Origin: Chryseobacterium kimseyorum
Lineage (GTDB): Bacteria > Bacteroidota > Bacteroidia > Flavobacteriales > Weeksellaceae
Assembly (NCBI RefSeq): GCF_025971945.1
Contig: NZ_JAPDHW010000007.1
Coordinates: 124,001-188,000 of the forward strand
Reading direction: 5' to 3'
DNA: 64,000 bases
Positions 1 to 8,870 of the stretch are shown here, piece after piece. Numbering within the stretch: the first letter of the stretch is position 1; each line of letters opens with the position of its first letter. The position numbers and the translations under genes were made by a program. Under the pieces are notes generated by a model. It was given only the letters and a program-made list of their open reading frames with translations. It was not told the origin of the DNA and searched no databases.

Positions 1-678
1 CCAAATGGTTTATTATCTAAAAATACAAGATCATTATATCAAATTTTATTAGATGCTGCACTAAATCAGCAGATCGATGAAGTATATGATGACGAGAACT
101 TCACTACAAAATTGAGTCCTGAAGGAATTCAGAAAAAATTAGAAAGTGTAAGATTAGATGATGAAGCAATCGAAATTATCAACTCTGGTAGACCATTGAC
201 TGAGGCTGAAAAGCAACAATACACAGATTATATTAAAACTACAACTGAGAAAGTTAAAGTTCTTAAAATAATGGGAATGTGGTTCATTGATAAGAGAGAT
301 GGTCAAATGAAATATAGACCACTTGGTATTGCTGCAATGGGTCCAGATCCAACTTCAATCGGAAGAGTTGGTCCAGACGGGCAACCTTTAGCTGGCGCTG
401 ATGAATTAGTAGATCTATTTTGGGTATACTATCCAAAAGCCAGAGATATCTTAGCAAATAATTATGTTTTCAATAGAAAAAACTCATCTGCAGATTTATC
501 TTTTGACGATATCATCAATGCTAGAAGATTCTCTTCTGTAATCTATAAGTCTTCAAATGGTTTAGGTGATGGAGTTATCAAAGACTATATCCCTAGAAAT
601 GCTGAAGAGCAGTTGCAGGAAAGCGACAAAATCAAAGAACAGATTCTTCAAATGGAGAATGATATGTGGAATTACTAA
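1..678 (+). CDS. gldN: Gliding motility / type IX secretion protein GldN (3' part)
   Basis: The reading frame is open from the first base, so the gene starts upstream of the window and only its C-terminal ~225 residues are visible. The segment with RDGQMKYRPLGIAAMGPDP, DLFWVYYPKARDILANNYVF and the DDIINARRFSSVIYK stretch matches my knowledge of GldN/PorN. GldN is a periplasmic partner of GldK and part of the ring of the type IX secretion system that also serves gliding. gldK, gldL and gldM would be expected just upstream. The C-terminus is glutamine- and glutamate-rich. A strong hairpin terminator follows the stop, so this looks like the end of the gldKLMN operon. Confidence 0.9.
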   Translation, partial: PNGLLSKNTRSLYQILLDAALNQQIDEVYDDENFTTKLSPEGIQKKLESVRLDDEAIEIINSGRPLTEAEKQQYTDYIKTTTEKVKVLKIMGMWFIDKRDGQMKYRPLGIAAMGPDPTSIGRVGPDGQPLAGADELVDLFWVYYPKARDILANNYVFNRKNSSADLSFDDIINARRFSSVIYKSSNGLGDGVIKDYIPRNAEEQLQESDKIKEQILQMENDMWNY

Positions 679-700
679 ATTTCACTTGATATTTATAAAA

Positions 701-729
701 AACCTGAGTACTTTTACTCAGGTTTTTTT
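701..729 (+). terminator. Intrinsic terminator after gldN
   Basis: A perfect 10-bp stem (aacctgagta / tactcaggtt) with a 4-nt loop is followed by a T-run. It ends only 3 bp before the next start codon, so the next gene either has its own compact promoter or is reached by read-through. Confidence 0.85.
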
Positions 730-732
730 ATT

Positions 733-1782
733 ATGAAAAATGTAGATTATATTATAGTAGGCGATGGGTATGCAGCCTTATTTTTTGCCCACCAACTTAC
801 CAGAAATAAGAAGTCATTTGTTATTTTTTCTGAAGGCAGGAAAAGTGCATCACAAATATCTGCAGGAATTGTAAACCCCGTGGTTCTTAAGAAATTCACT
901 ACATTCTGGCTGGCACAGGAGCAGTTAGATTTTCTTAAAACTTCTCTTGATGAAATAGAAGAATATACAGGTGTAAACTATTTGATTAAAGCATCCATTC
1001 ACAGAATTTTTCATGATGAGAATGAGCAGAAATCGTGGCTTAAAAAATCGCAAAGTGAAGAACTCGAAGGATTTTTAGATAAAAATTTCGAACACTTAGA
1101 GGTAGTTAAAAATGATTTTAATACAGGAATAGTAAAACAGTCAGCGAGATTAAATGTTCAAGGCTTTTTTAATGATCTCTTAACGTTTCACCAAACTAAT
1201 TCCCGACTGATCAGTGAAAAATTTAATTATCACGAATTAAATGTTGCAGAATCGACCTATCACGATTACAGGTTTAAAAATATAGTTTTCTGTGAGGGAA
1301 TGGGAGTTAAGAATAACCCCTACTTTTCAGATATTCCGGTGATTCCAAATAAAGGTCATCATATTAGAGTGAAACTTTCTCAGCCAATTCCTGAAAATTT
1401 GACCATCAAAAAGAAACATTTTTTATTTCCATTAAATAATGGAATGTATTTTTATGGTGGAACTTATGATAGAGAACAGCTTCATGAGCATATTGATGAG
1501 TCTGCCATTGAACAACTAAGGAATGGTTTGTCTGAGTTTTACCCTTTAGATTTTGACATAGAAGAAGTTCATTTTGGTTTCAGGCCTACCGTCAAGGATC
1601 GGAGGCCAATTGTAGGAAGGCATCCTGTACATGCCGATTTATATGTTTTTAATGGTTTAGGTGCTCGGGGAATTCTCAACGGTTGTTATTTCTCCAAAAG
1701 TTTATATGACCATATTGAAAATAATAAGGATCTGCCTAAAGAAATTTCTCTAGAAAGATTTCCCAACAAAAAAGACGCTTAG
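733..1782 (+). CDS. FAD-dependent oxidoreductase, DAO-like
   Basis: This is a 349-residue flavoprotein. The N-terminus has a dinucleotide-binding beta-alpha-beta start (YIIVGDGYAALFFAHQL, a GxGxxA variant), and a late FRPTVKDRRPIVGRHP stretch plus NGLGARGILNG fits the FAD-binding C-terminal end of the D-amino-acid oxidase / glycine oxidase superfamily. The substrate cannot be told from sequence. It follows gldN closely on the same strand, separated by a terminator; the association may be only positional. The stop codon lies inside the left arm of the downstream hairpin. Confidence 0.75.
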   Translation: MKNVDYIIVGDGYAALFFAHQLTRNKKSFVIFSEGRKSASQISAGIVNPVVLKKFTTFWLAQEQLDFLKTSLDEIEEYTGVNYLIKASIHRIFHDENEQKSWLKKSQSEELEGFLDKNFEHLEVVKNDFNTGIVKQSARLNVQGFFNDLLTFHQTNSRLISEKFNYHELNVAESTYHDYRFKNIVFCEGMGVKNNPYFSDIPVIPNKGHHIRVKLSQPIPENLTIKKKHFLFPLNNGMYFYGGTYDREQLHEHIDESAIEQLRNGLSEFYPLDFDIEEVHFGFRPTVKDRRPIVGRHPVHADLYVFNGLGARGILNGCYFSKSLYDHIENNKDLPKEISLERFPNKKDA

Positions 1783-1800
1783 TGAAGCGTCTTTTTTGTT
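1772..1800. terminator. Bidirectional terminator between convergent genes
   Basis: A 9-bp perfect stem (aagacgctt / aagcgtctt) with a 4-nt loop is flanked by A-rich and T-rich tracts on both sides, so it can act in both directions. It overlaps the stop codon of the oxidoreductase gene and abuts the stop of the opposite lipoprotein gene. Confidence 0.85.
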
Positions 1801-2176
1801 ATTGTGAGGCCATCTTTGTGTCAGCCTGATTTTTTTTCCCGTGAAATAAAACCATATCCACATCTTTTTGAAGAAATGTAACTTCTGTCTTGGTATTCGT
1901 AAACAGATATTTATTGTCTTCAGTTGAAAAACCTGCTGTTTCATGATTTTTTTTCAACTCGTAAGTTCTACCATTTAGATGCACAGTGACAATATCTTTG
2001 GTATTATTCATAATAATTTCCATTTCATCGCCGTGACGATCTGAAACAGTTTCTTTCGTAATTTCATCCTGAGATTCCGGTACTGAAGCTGCCATGGTGA
2101 CATCAAGGTCTTTTGAAGAGTGTTTACACGCTGTAAACGAGAGGATTATAAAAAATCCGAGAACTAACTTTTTCAT
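1799..2176 (-). CDS. Small lipoprotein, function unknown
   Basis: The 125-residue product has a lipoprotein signal peptide ending at a lipobox (LSFTAC, Cys ~17), so it is probably anchored in a membrane. The mature part is hydrophilic, with a stretch MEIIMNNTKDIVTVHLNGRTYELKK followed by ETAGFSTEDNKYLFTN, which resembles MliC-like or other small beta-sheet lipoproteins. I do not assign it to a family. It converges on the FAD oxidoreductase gene and shares its terminator. A 234-bp AT-rich intergenic region lies upstream. Confidence 0.65.
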   Translation of the reverse strand: MKKLVLGFFIILSFTACKHSSKDLDVTMAASVPESQDEITKETVSDRHGDEMEIIMNNTKDIVTVHLNGRTYELKKNHETAGFSTEDNKYLFTNTKTEVTFLQKDVDMVLFHGKKNQADTKMASQ

Positions 2177-2384
2177 TTTGAATTGTGATTTTAAAAATTT
2201 TCATGTATGTTGTGATGGTGCGGTAAAATTACAATTATTTTTCTTTAAAATATGTTAATTTTTAATAATTTAAACATTTTTACTAGTGGTTTGGGATGAT
2301 AATTTTATGTTAAATGTAATTTCTGCTTCTGTCATACGCTTTTTCAGCTGAATTCAAGAAGAGTTAAATTTTGTTAATAGTGAA

Positions 2385-2413
2385 TTGACTATTAAAATCT
2401 ACACTTACCTTTG
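2385..2413 (+). promoter_or_regulatory. Bacteroidetes promoter, TTG-N18-TACCTTTG
   Basis: A -33 TTG at 2385-2387 and a -7 box TACCTTTG at 2406-2413 match the Flavobacteriia consensus in sequence and spacing. The start codon of the next gene is 9 nt after the box, so the mRNA leader would be only a few bases. Confidence 0.7.
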
Positions 2414-2422
2414 CCACTTCAA

Positions 2423-2812
2423 ATGAGAAACTACATCGTATACTTTTTGACCAGCCTTTTTTTGCTATTCGTAGTAGAGAGCAAGCTTAATGTCAAAACT
2501 TTATACAATGACTTTTCTGGTCATATTTCTCACAACTATCCTGAAAAGCCGGATCAATCGAATCATTCCGTACAGAAAGTCTCGCTACAACAGTCATCCG
2601 ACAGCAATGATAACTTTTCTTTGGAATTGGCCGAGGATGATTTTCAGTTATCGGATACTATGCAGGCAATCGTTGTCTTCGCAAGTGTTTTCGGGTTGAT
2701 CTATTCATTTGGTCTATTATTTAAGAAAAGGGTTAAACCTTCTATTTCTGAATTTTTACAGCATTACAAATCTGTAAAAACGTTTATTCTGATCCGTTCT
2801 ATCAGAATCTAA
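2423..2812 (+). CDS. Small two-helix membrane protein preceding an RND efflux operon
   Basis: The 129-residue product has a hydrophobic N-terminal helix (YFLTSLFLLFVVE), a polar central region of ~60 residues rich in Ser, Asn and Asp, then a second helix (AIVVFASVFGLIYSFGLLF) and a basic tail. I chose the ATG at 2423 over an in-frame TTG at 2411 because the -7 box overlaps the TTG. It sits 142 bp before the RND adaptor gene on the same strand and may be co-transcribed. Small membrane proteins often precede RND operons in Flavobacteriia, but no function can be assigned from sequence. Confidence 0.6.
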   Translation: MRNYIVYFLTSLFLLFVVESKLNVKTLYNDFSGHISHNYPEKPDQSNHSVQKVSLQQSSDSNDNFSLELAEDDFQLSDTMQAIVVFASVFGLIYSFGLLFKKRVKPSISEFLQHYKSVKTFILIRSIRI

Positions 2813-2954
2813 AATTTCATTGTAGCTACTATTTTTTGTTCCCAAACCGGGAATGAAAAGCTTTGCATTGTGTTTATTCTGATTTCACAATGTAGATATT
2901 CCCGAATTTTTTATTCAAACTAAACTTTTAACGATTTTAATAATACTCTCGATT

Positions 2955-4040
2955 ATGATGAAAAGAGTTGTCTCAGGCGTTATCTTAGGCGCTACACTTT
3001 TACTTGCAAGCTGCAACGAAAAAAAGGAAGAAAAACAAGAAGATTCAGTGTATCCGGTGACATCACCTGTAAAAATGGATACGATTATTAACAAAGATTT
3101 TGTCGCTCAGATTCAGTCGGTGAAAAACATCGAAGTTCGAGCTCAGGAGAAAGGTTTCCTCGAGAAAATATATGTTGATGAAGGTCAATATGTAAGAGCC
3201 GGACAAACACTGTTCAGAATTATGCCGCAGATTTATCAGGCAGAGTTGCTGAAAGCCAGAGCAGAGGTAGAACAGGCTTCTATTGAACTGAAAAATGCAA
3301 GTACGCTTGCCAGCAATAATATTGTTTCAAAAAATGAAAGATTAATGGCGAAAGCGAAGTTGGATGCTGCCAATGCAGAGATGAAATTAGCGCAAATCCA
3401 TCTTTCCTTCACAGATATTAAAGCTCCATTCTCCGGAGTGATCGACAGAATTCCATTGAAGTTGGGAAGTCTGGTTGATGAAGGTGATCTTTTAACAACA
3501 CTTTCAGATAACACTAATATCTACAGCTATTTCAATGTTTCAGAACCGGAATATCTAAATTATCAGACTCATGTCGCAGATCGCGGAAGCCAAAATGTAA
3601 GTTTAATGATGGCTAATGGCGAGATGTTTAATCAGCAGGGAGAAATTCAAACTATCGAAGGTCAGTTTGACAATGAAACAGGTAACATTGCTTTCAGAGC
3701 TAAATTCCCAAATCCTGAAAAGCTTTTGCGAAATGGTGAAACAGGAAAGGTCAGAATGACTTTACCACTAAAAAATGCTTTGATCATTCCACAGAAGGCA
3801 ACCTATGAAATTCAGGATCAGAAATATGTTTTTGTGATTGATCAAAACGGCGTTGCTAAATCTAAAAACATTAAAGTTTCTTATGAGCTTCCCGATATCT
3901 ATGTTGTTTCTTCCGGAATTTCTCCAAATGAAAAAATACTGTTAGAAGGCGTTCAGAAAGTAAAAGACGATCAGAAAGTGAAAGTGAAATTTCAGGATCC
4001 GAAAAAAGTTCTTCAGAATTTAAAATTAAAAGCAGAATAA
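2955..4040 (+). CDS. RND efflux periplasmic adaptor (membrane fusion protein), AcrA-like
   Basis: The 361-residue lipoprotein has a signal peptide ending in LLASC (Cys ~20). It then has the biotinyl-lipoyl half motifs (VEVRAQEKGFLEKIYVDEG and FTDIKAPFSGVIDRI) flanking an alpha-hairpin rich in Ala, Glu and Lys, and beta-barrel and membrane-proximal domains ending around KVKVKFQD. This is the standard HlyD/AcrA architecture that bridges inner-membrane pump and outer-membrane channel. Two adjacent ATG codons (2955 and 2958) could start it. It is the first gene of a three-gene efflux operon. Confidence 0.92.
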   Translation: MMKRVVSGVILGATLLLASCNEKKEEKQEDSVYPVTSPVKMDTIINKDFVAQIQSVKNIEVRAQEKGFLEKIYVDEGQYVRAGQTLFRIMPQIYQAELLKARAEVEQASIELKNASTLASNNIVSKNERLMAKAKLDAANAEMKLAQIHLSFTDIKAPFSGVIDRIPLKLGSLVDEGDLLTTLSDNTNIYSYFNVSEPEYLNYQTHVADRGSQNVSLMMANGEMFNQQGEIQTIEGQFDNETGNIAFRAKFPNPEKLLRNGETGKVRMTLPLKNALIIPQKATYEIQDQKYVFVIDQNGVAKSKNIKVSYELPDIYVVSSGISPNEKILLEGVQKVKDDQKVKVKFQDPKKVLQNLKLKAE

Positions 4041-4113
4041 TAGTACATGATAATTGATAAGAGATCATTGATCTATCATTCAAAATTCATCATTAATAAT
4101 TTATAATTATTGT
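4041..4113 (+). repeat. AT-rich TGATAATTGATAA-type intergenic repeat
   Basis: The spacer between adaptor and pump genes consists of tgat/atca-type words (gataattgataa, gatcattgatc, tcatcatt). A similar, same-orientation sequence lies between the two transketolase genes (22601-22687), and a simpler version lies before the OsmC gene. It has no coding potential. Confidence 0.5.
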
Positions 4114-7100
4114 ATGTTTAAAAAATTCATTCGCAGACCTGTTCTGTCAATTGTAATCTCGCTGATTATTGTTTTTATGGGAGTTTTATCTTTAATGAAA
4201 CTTCCAATCACTCAGTTTCCTGCGATTTCTCCACCCAAAGTTAATATCACGGCTACTTATCCGGGAGCCAACAACGAATTGTTGGTCAAAGCAGTAGTCA
4301 TTCCTTTAGAGCGCTCATTAAATGGTGTTCCCGGAATGAAATACATGACTTCGGATGCCGGGAATGATGGAGAGACTTCCATTCAGGTAGTTTTTGATTT
4401 GGGGACTGATCCCAATGTTGCTGCAGTAAATGTTCAGAACCGTGTTTCATCTGCAGTAAATAAACTTCCACCTTTAGTTGTACGTGAAGGGGTAAAAATT
4501 ACCCGTGAAGAACCGAATATGCTGATGTATATTAACCTGTACAGTGACGATCCTAAAGCCGACCAGAAATTTCTTTTCAATTACGCAGATATTAACGTAA
4601 TGTCTGAACTGAGAAGGGTGAGCGGAGTTGGTTTTGCCGATATTTTGGGAACTCGTGAATATGCAATGCGTATTTGGTTAAAACCCGACCGTTTAACAGC
4701 TTATAATATTTCAGCAGATGAAGTAATGGAAGCTCTTAACGAACAAAGTCTAGAAGCATCGCCTGGAAAAACCGGGGAAAGTTCCGGGAAACGTTCTCAG
4801 TCATTCGAGTATATCTTAAAATATCCGGGACGTTTTAATAATGAAAAAGACTACGGAAATATTATTCTTAAAGCTAAATCGGCAGGAGAATTTTTAAGAT
4901 TAAAAGATGTTGCCGATATAGAATTTGGGTCGTCGATGTACGATATTTATTCTACATTAAACGGAAAACCGTCTGCCGCAATTACAGTAAAACAGTCTTA
5001 CGGATCCAACGCAAGTGACGTTATCAAAAATGTGAAAACCTTAATGGCTGATCTTGAGAAAACCAATTTCCCGAAAGGAATGCATTATGACATTAGTTAT
5101 GATGTTTCAAGATTCCTGGATGCCTCGATTGAAAAGGTAGTTCATACTTTGTTTGAAGCCTTTATTCTGGTAGCGATAGTGGTGTTTTTATTCTTGGGAG
5201 ACTGGCGTTCTACGTTGATCCCTGCGATTGCAGTTCCGGTTTCACTGGTAGGAACTTTCGCGGTGATGTCCGCATTTGGAATTACTTTAAATATGATTTC
5301 GCTTTTTGCATTAGTCATGGCCATCGGAGTCGTCGTCGATGATGCAATTGTGGTGATTGAAGCCGTTCACGCCAAGATGGAAGAGAAAGGGCTTTCGGCA
5401 TTAAAGGCGACTGAAGAAGCAATGCATGAAATCAGCGGTGCGATTATCGCGATTACGTTGGTAATGGCGGCTGTATTTATTCCCGTGGCATTTATGTCGG
5501 GTCCGGTTGGAGTTTTCTACCGTCAGTTTTCGATTACAATGGCATCATCCATTATTCTGTCTGGAGTTGTGGCATTGACTTTAACTCCGGCTTTATGTGC
5601 TTTAATTTTAAAAAATAATCACGGAAAAGCGAAGAAGAAAGGTCCTGTCACGATTCTTTTAGATAAATTCAATAACGTATTTACTAAAGGTGCCGGGAAA
5701 TATGAGAACTTACTGAAGAAAACCGTCACTAAAAAGTTCATCACACTTCCTTTGTTATTGATTTTCTGTGCGTGTACTTACTTTTTAAGCAATTCATTGC
5801 CTTCAGGATTTATTCCGGGTGAAGATCAGGGGATGATCTATGCAATTATTCAGACACCACCTGGTTCAACGTTAGAAAGAACCAATCAGATTGCGAAAGA
5901 ACTGTTGAAAGAATCTGAAGATATCGATGGAGTACAGTCTGTTTCTTCACTGGCCGGCTACGAAATTCTGACGGAAGGAACGGGTTCAAACTCAGGAACA
6001 TGTTTGATTAACCTTAAAAGTTGGGAAGACCGTTCAGAATCTGCCGCGGAAATCATTGAAAAGCTTGAAGAAAAAGCCAAAAATATTCCGGGAGCCAATA
6101 TTGAATTCTTCCAACCTCCGTCAATTCCTGGGTATGGAGCTGCAGGTGGATTTGAATTGAGACTTTTAGATAAAGCAGGAAGCGGCGATTACCAGAAAAT
6201 GGAGCAGGTGAGTACTGATTTTGTGAAGGAATTAAAAAAACGTCCGGAATTAGGTTCTGCGTTCACTTTCTATTCTGCAAGTTTCCCTCAGTATATGCTT
6301 AAAATAGATAATGATCTGGCCGAGCAGAAAGGTGTGAGTATCGAGAAAGCGATGGATAATCTTTCTACCTTAATCGGCTCGAACTACGAAACCAGTTTTA
6401 TCCGTTTCGACAGACCCTACAAGGTGATTGTTCAGGCAGGTCCGCAGTATCGAGCATTGCCAAGTGATTTGTTGAAATTATATGTGAAAAACGATAAAGA
6501 CCAGATGGTTCCGTATTCCGATTTTATGCATCTGGAAAAAGTATATGGTCTTTCCGAAATCACGAGACACAATATGTACAATTCTTCTGAGGTGAGCGGA
6601 ACTCCGGCTCCGGGATACAGTTCCGGACAGGCAATCAAAGCCATTCAGGAAGTTGCCGATAAAACATTACCAAGAGGCTTCGGAATCGACTGGGCAGGAA
6701 TTTCCAAAGATGAAGTGGGCCGTGGAAACGAAGCTGTCTACATCTTCCTGATCTGCTTAGGATTTGTTTATTTAATTCTTTCGGCGCAGTATGAAAGCTT
6801 TATTCTTCCTCTACCAGTGATTCTTTCACTGCCTACCGGTATTTTCGGAGCGTTTTTATGCCTTAAATTATTAGGATTGGAAAACAATATATACGCCCAG
6901 GTTGCGATGGTCATGCTGATCGGACTTTTAGGTAAAAATGCTGTATTGATCATCGAATTTGCCGTTCAGAAAAAAGCAGAAGAAGGAATTCCTGTCGCAC
7001 AGGCAGCCATTGAAGGAGCAGCAATCCGTTTCAGACCGATTCTGATGACTTCATTTGCATTTATTGCCGGATTAATTCCTTTGGTAATGGCAACCGGACC

Positions 7101-7311
7101 GGGAGCGGTGGGGAACAGAACGATTGGTACCGCTGCAGCAGGAGGAATGCTTTTGGGAACCGTTTTCGGATTGATGATTATTCCCGGACTGTATTACATT
7201 TTCGGAACCATTGCCGATAAATCCCGACTGGCAAAATATGAAGAAGAAAATCCGTTAACCGAACAAACAGAACCTTACCAACACGATGATAAACATGAAG
7301 ATTTACAGTAA
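4114..7311 (+). CDS. RND multidrug efflux permease, HAE1 (AcrB/MexB-like)
   Basis: At 1065 residues it has full AcrB-type length. TM1 is at the extreme N-terminus (RPVLSIVISLIIVFMGV), with a large periplasmic loop, then a TM block with the motif GVVVDDAIVVIEAV, which carries the Asp pair used for proton relay in TM4. A second periplasmic loop and a second TM block (GLLGKNAVLIIEFAVQ) follow. It uses proton motive force to export hydrophobic or amphiphilic compounds through the tripartite complex. The Asp pair and lack of heavy-metal motifs argue for HAE1 over CusA/CzcA types. The end overlaps the start of the outer membrane factor gene. Confidence 0.95.
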   Translation: MFKKFIRRPVLSIVISLIIVFMGVLSLMKLPITQFPAISPPKVNITATYPGANNELLVKAVVIPLERSLNGVPGMKYMTSDAGNDGETSIQVVFDLGTDPNVAAVNVQNRVSSAVNKLPPLVVREGVKITREEPNMLMYINLYSDDPKADQKFLFNYADINVMSELRRVSGVGFADILGTREYAMRIWLKPDRLTAYNISADEVMEALNEQSLEASPGKTGESSGKRSQSFEYILKYPGRFNNEKDYGNIILKAKSAGEFLRLKDVADIEFGSSMYDIYSTLNGKPSAAITVKQSYGSNASDVIKNVKTLMADLEKTNFPKGMHYDISYDVSRFLDASIEKVVHTLFEAFILVAIVVFLFLGDWRSTLIPAIAVPVSLVGTFAVMSAFGITLNMISLFALVMAIGVVVDDAIVVIEAVHAKMEEKGLSALKATEEAMHEISGAIIAITLVMAAVFIPVAFMSGPVGVFYRQFSITMASSIILSGVVALTLTPALCALILKNNHGKAKKKGPVTILLDKFNNVFTKGAGKYENLLKKTVTKKFITLPLLLIFCACTYFLSNSLPSGFIPGEDQGMIYAIIQTPPGSTLERTNQIAKELLKESEDIDGVQSVSSLAGYEILTEGTGSNSGTCLINLKSWEDRSESAAEIIEKLEEKAKNIPGANIEFFQPPSIPGYGAAGGFELRLLDKAGSGDYQKMEQVSTDFVKELKKRPELGSAFTFYSASFPQYMLKIDNDLAEQKGVSIEKAMDNLSTLIGSNYETSFIRFDRPYKVIVQAGPQYRALPSDLLKLYVKNDKDQMVPYSDFMHLEKVYGLSEITRHNMYNSSEVSGTPAPGYSSGQAIKAIQEVADKTLPRGFGIDWAGISKDEVGRGNEAVYIFLICLGFVYLILSAQYESFILPLPVILSLPTGIFGAFLCLKLLGLENNIYAQVAMVMLIGLLGKNAVLIIEFAVQKKAEEGIPVAQAAIEGAAIRFRPILMTSFAFIAGLIPLVMATGPGAVGNRTIGTAAAGGMLLGTVFGLMIIPGLYYIFGTIADKSRLAKYEEENPLTEQTEPYQHDDKHEDLQ

Positions 7312-8737
7312 ATATATAGCAGCCATCGCCTTATCGCTTGTTTTAGCAAGTTGTAAAGCGCCAATGGCAACCGTTATTCAGGACGAAGTAAAAAATAATA
7401 TTCCTGAAAATTTTAATCAAAACGAACAGCAGGACGAAAATACCAACAGCGGAACTACGCCCTGGAGACAGTTTTTCACAGATCCTAATTTGGTAAGTTT
7501 AATCGAAACCTCTCTGAAAAACAATCAGGAGCTAATGATTACGCTTCAGGAAATAGAGATCGCAAAAAGCGGAATCGTTGCCAAAAAAGGTAGATTAAGT
7601 CCATCGGTCAGAGCAGGACTGGGAGCCGGAGTGAGTAAAGTCGGCCGTTACACGAGCGAGGGAGCCGGAGATGCCTCCACTGAAATTGAACCGGGAAGAG
7701 AAATTCCCGATCCGCTGGGTAATTTTGAAGGTGGCTTAATGGCCAATTGGGAAATAGACATTTGGAAGAAACTGAGAACAGAAAAGGATGCAGCCGTTGC
7801 CCACTATCTTTCAACGGTGGAAGGTAAGAATTTTGTGCTTTCAAATCTGATCGAAGAAGTGGCTGATAATTATTATGAATTGTTGGCACTGGATAATCAG
7901 TTGGATATTATTCAGCAGTATATCAAACTGCAGACAAGAGCTTTGGAAATTGCTAAAATTCAGAAGCAGGCGGCGGCTGCAACCGAATTGGCTGTGAAAA
8001 AATTTGAAGCCGAACTGGCAAAATCAAAAGCTACAGAGTACACGATCCGTCAGCAGATTACCGAAAAGGAAAATCAGATCAACGCGCTTTGTGGACGTTA
8101 CCCTCAACCGATTGTGAGAACGAAGGAAAGTTTTATGTCGATTATTCCGCAGACTGTTTATACGGGAATTCCATCTCAGTTATTGGCAAACCGTCCGGAT
8201 ATTAAGCAGGCAGAACTGGAATTAAAAGCAGCTAAACTGGATGTTGAAGCTGCAAGAAAAGAGTTTTATCCATCGTTGGAAATCTCAGCAACCTTAGGAT
8301 TGGAAGCTTTTAAACCTTCTTATCTGGTTAAATTGCCCGAGTCAATCGCTACAAGTTTAGTTGGAGAATTGGCAGGACCGCTAATCAACAAAAGTGCGAT
8401 CAAAGCTAATTTTCAGACAGCAGATGCAAAACAGATTCAGGCTTTGTACGAATACGACAAAACCATTCTGAATGCCTATCTTGATATTTCAAACCTGATG
8501 TCTAAAGTGAAAAATATTGATCAGTATTATCAGTTAAAGTCTCAGGAAACGCAGGCTTTAGATCAGTCCATCGATATTGCCAATCAGCTTTTCAAAAACT
8601 CGAGAGCCGATTATCTGGAAGTTTTGTTGAACCAGAGAGACGCTTTAGATGCAAAAATGGAATTGATTGAAGCCAAAGAGAAACAGTTAAGTACCGTTGT
8701 CGATATTTACAAAAGTTTAGGCGGCGGCTGGAAATAA
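7295..8737 (+). CDS. RND efflux outer membrane factor, OprM/TolC family lipoprotein
   Basis: The ~480-residue protein has a lipoprotein signal (ALSLVLASC) and two OEP repeats rich in Ala, Gln and Lys that form the periplasmic alpha-barrel. It has the family landmarks TPWRQFFTDPNLVSLIETSL and LLANRPDIKQAELELKAAKLDVEAAR, both typical of NodT/OprM proteins. I prefer the ATG at 7295 (MKIYSK) to the ATG at 7286 because it gives a clean signal peptide. Either start overlaps the pump gene, which points to translational coupling. It is the last gene of the efflux operon and is followed by a hairpin terminator. No TetR or other regulator is adjacent. Confidence 0.92.
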   Translation: MKIYSKYIAAIALSLVLASCKAPMATVIQDEVKNNIPENFNQNEQQDENTNSGTTPWRQFFTDPNLVSLIETSLKNNQELMITLQEIEIAKSGIVAKKGRLSPSVRAGLGAGVSKVGRYTSEGAGDASTEIEPGREIPDPLGNFEGGLMANWEIDIWKKLRTEKDAAVAHYLSTVEGKNFVLSNLIEEVADNYYELLALDNQLDIIQQYIKLQTRALEIAKIQKQAAAATELAVKKFEAELAKSKATEYTIRQQITEKENQINALCGRYPQPIVRTKESFMSIIPQTVYTGIPSQLLANRPDIKQAELELKAAKLDVEAARKEFYPSLEISATLGLEAFKPSYLVKLPESIATSLVGELAGPLINKSAIKANFQTADAKQIQALYEYDKTILNAYLDISNLMSKVKNIDQYYQLKSQETQALDQSIDIANQLFKNSRADYLEVLLNQRDALDAKMELIEAKEKQLSTVVDIYKSLGGGWK

Positions 8738-8774
8738 GTTAGTTTTTTATTCATATATCATTATTTCAATCGTG

Positions 8775-8807
8775 AGTCCGGTTCTGTTTTCAGAGCCGGG
8801 CTTTTTA
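8775..8807 (+). terminator. Terminator of the RND efflux operon
   Basis: A 12-bp stem (agtccggttctg / cagagccgggct, with G-T wobbles) and a 4-nt T loop are followed by a T-run. Confidence 0.8.
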
Positions 8808-8849
8808 TAATATTAATGTAATTTTTTTAAATCGTCATATTTGATTATA

Positions 8850-8870
8850 TTAGAGGTAAACCACCTCTAA
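8850..8870 (+). promoter_or_regulatory. Perfect inverted repeat overlapping a start codon
   Basis: Two 8-bp arms, ttagaggt and acctctaa, flank a 5-nt spacer (aaacc). The last base of the right arm is the A of the ATG at 8870. It could be a repressor operator or an mRNA hairpin that hides the start. Confidence 0.6.
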
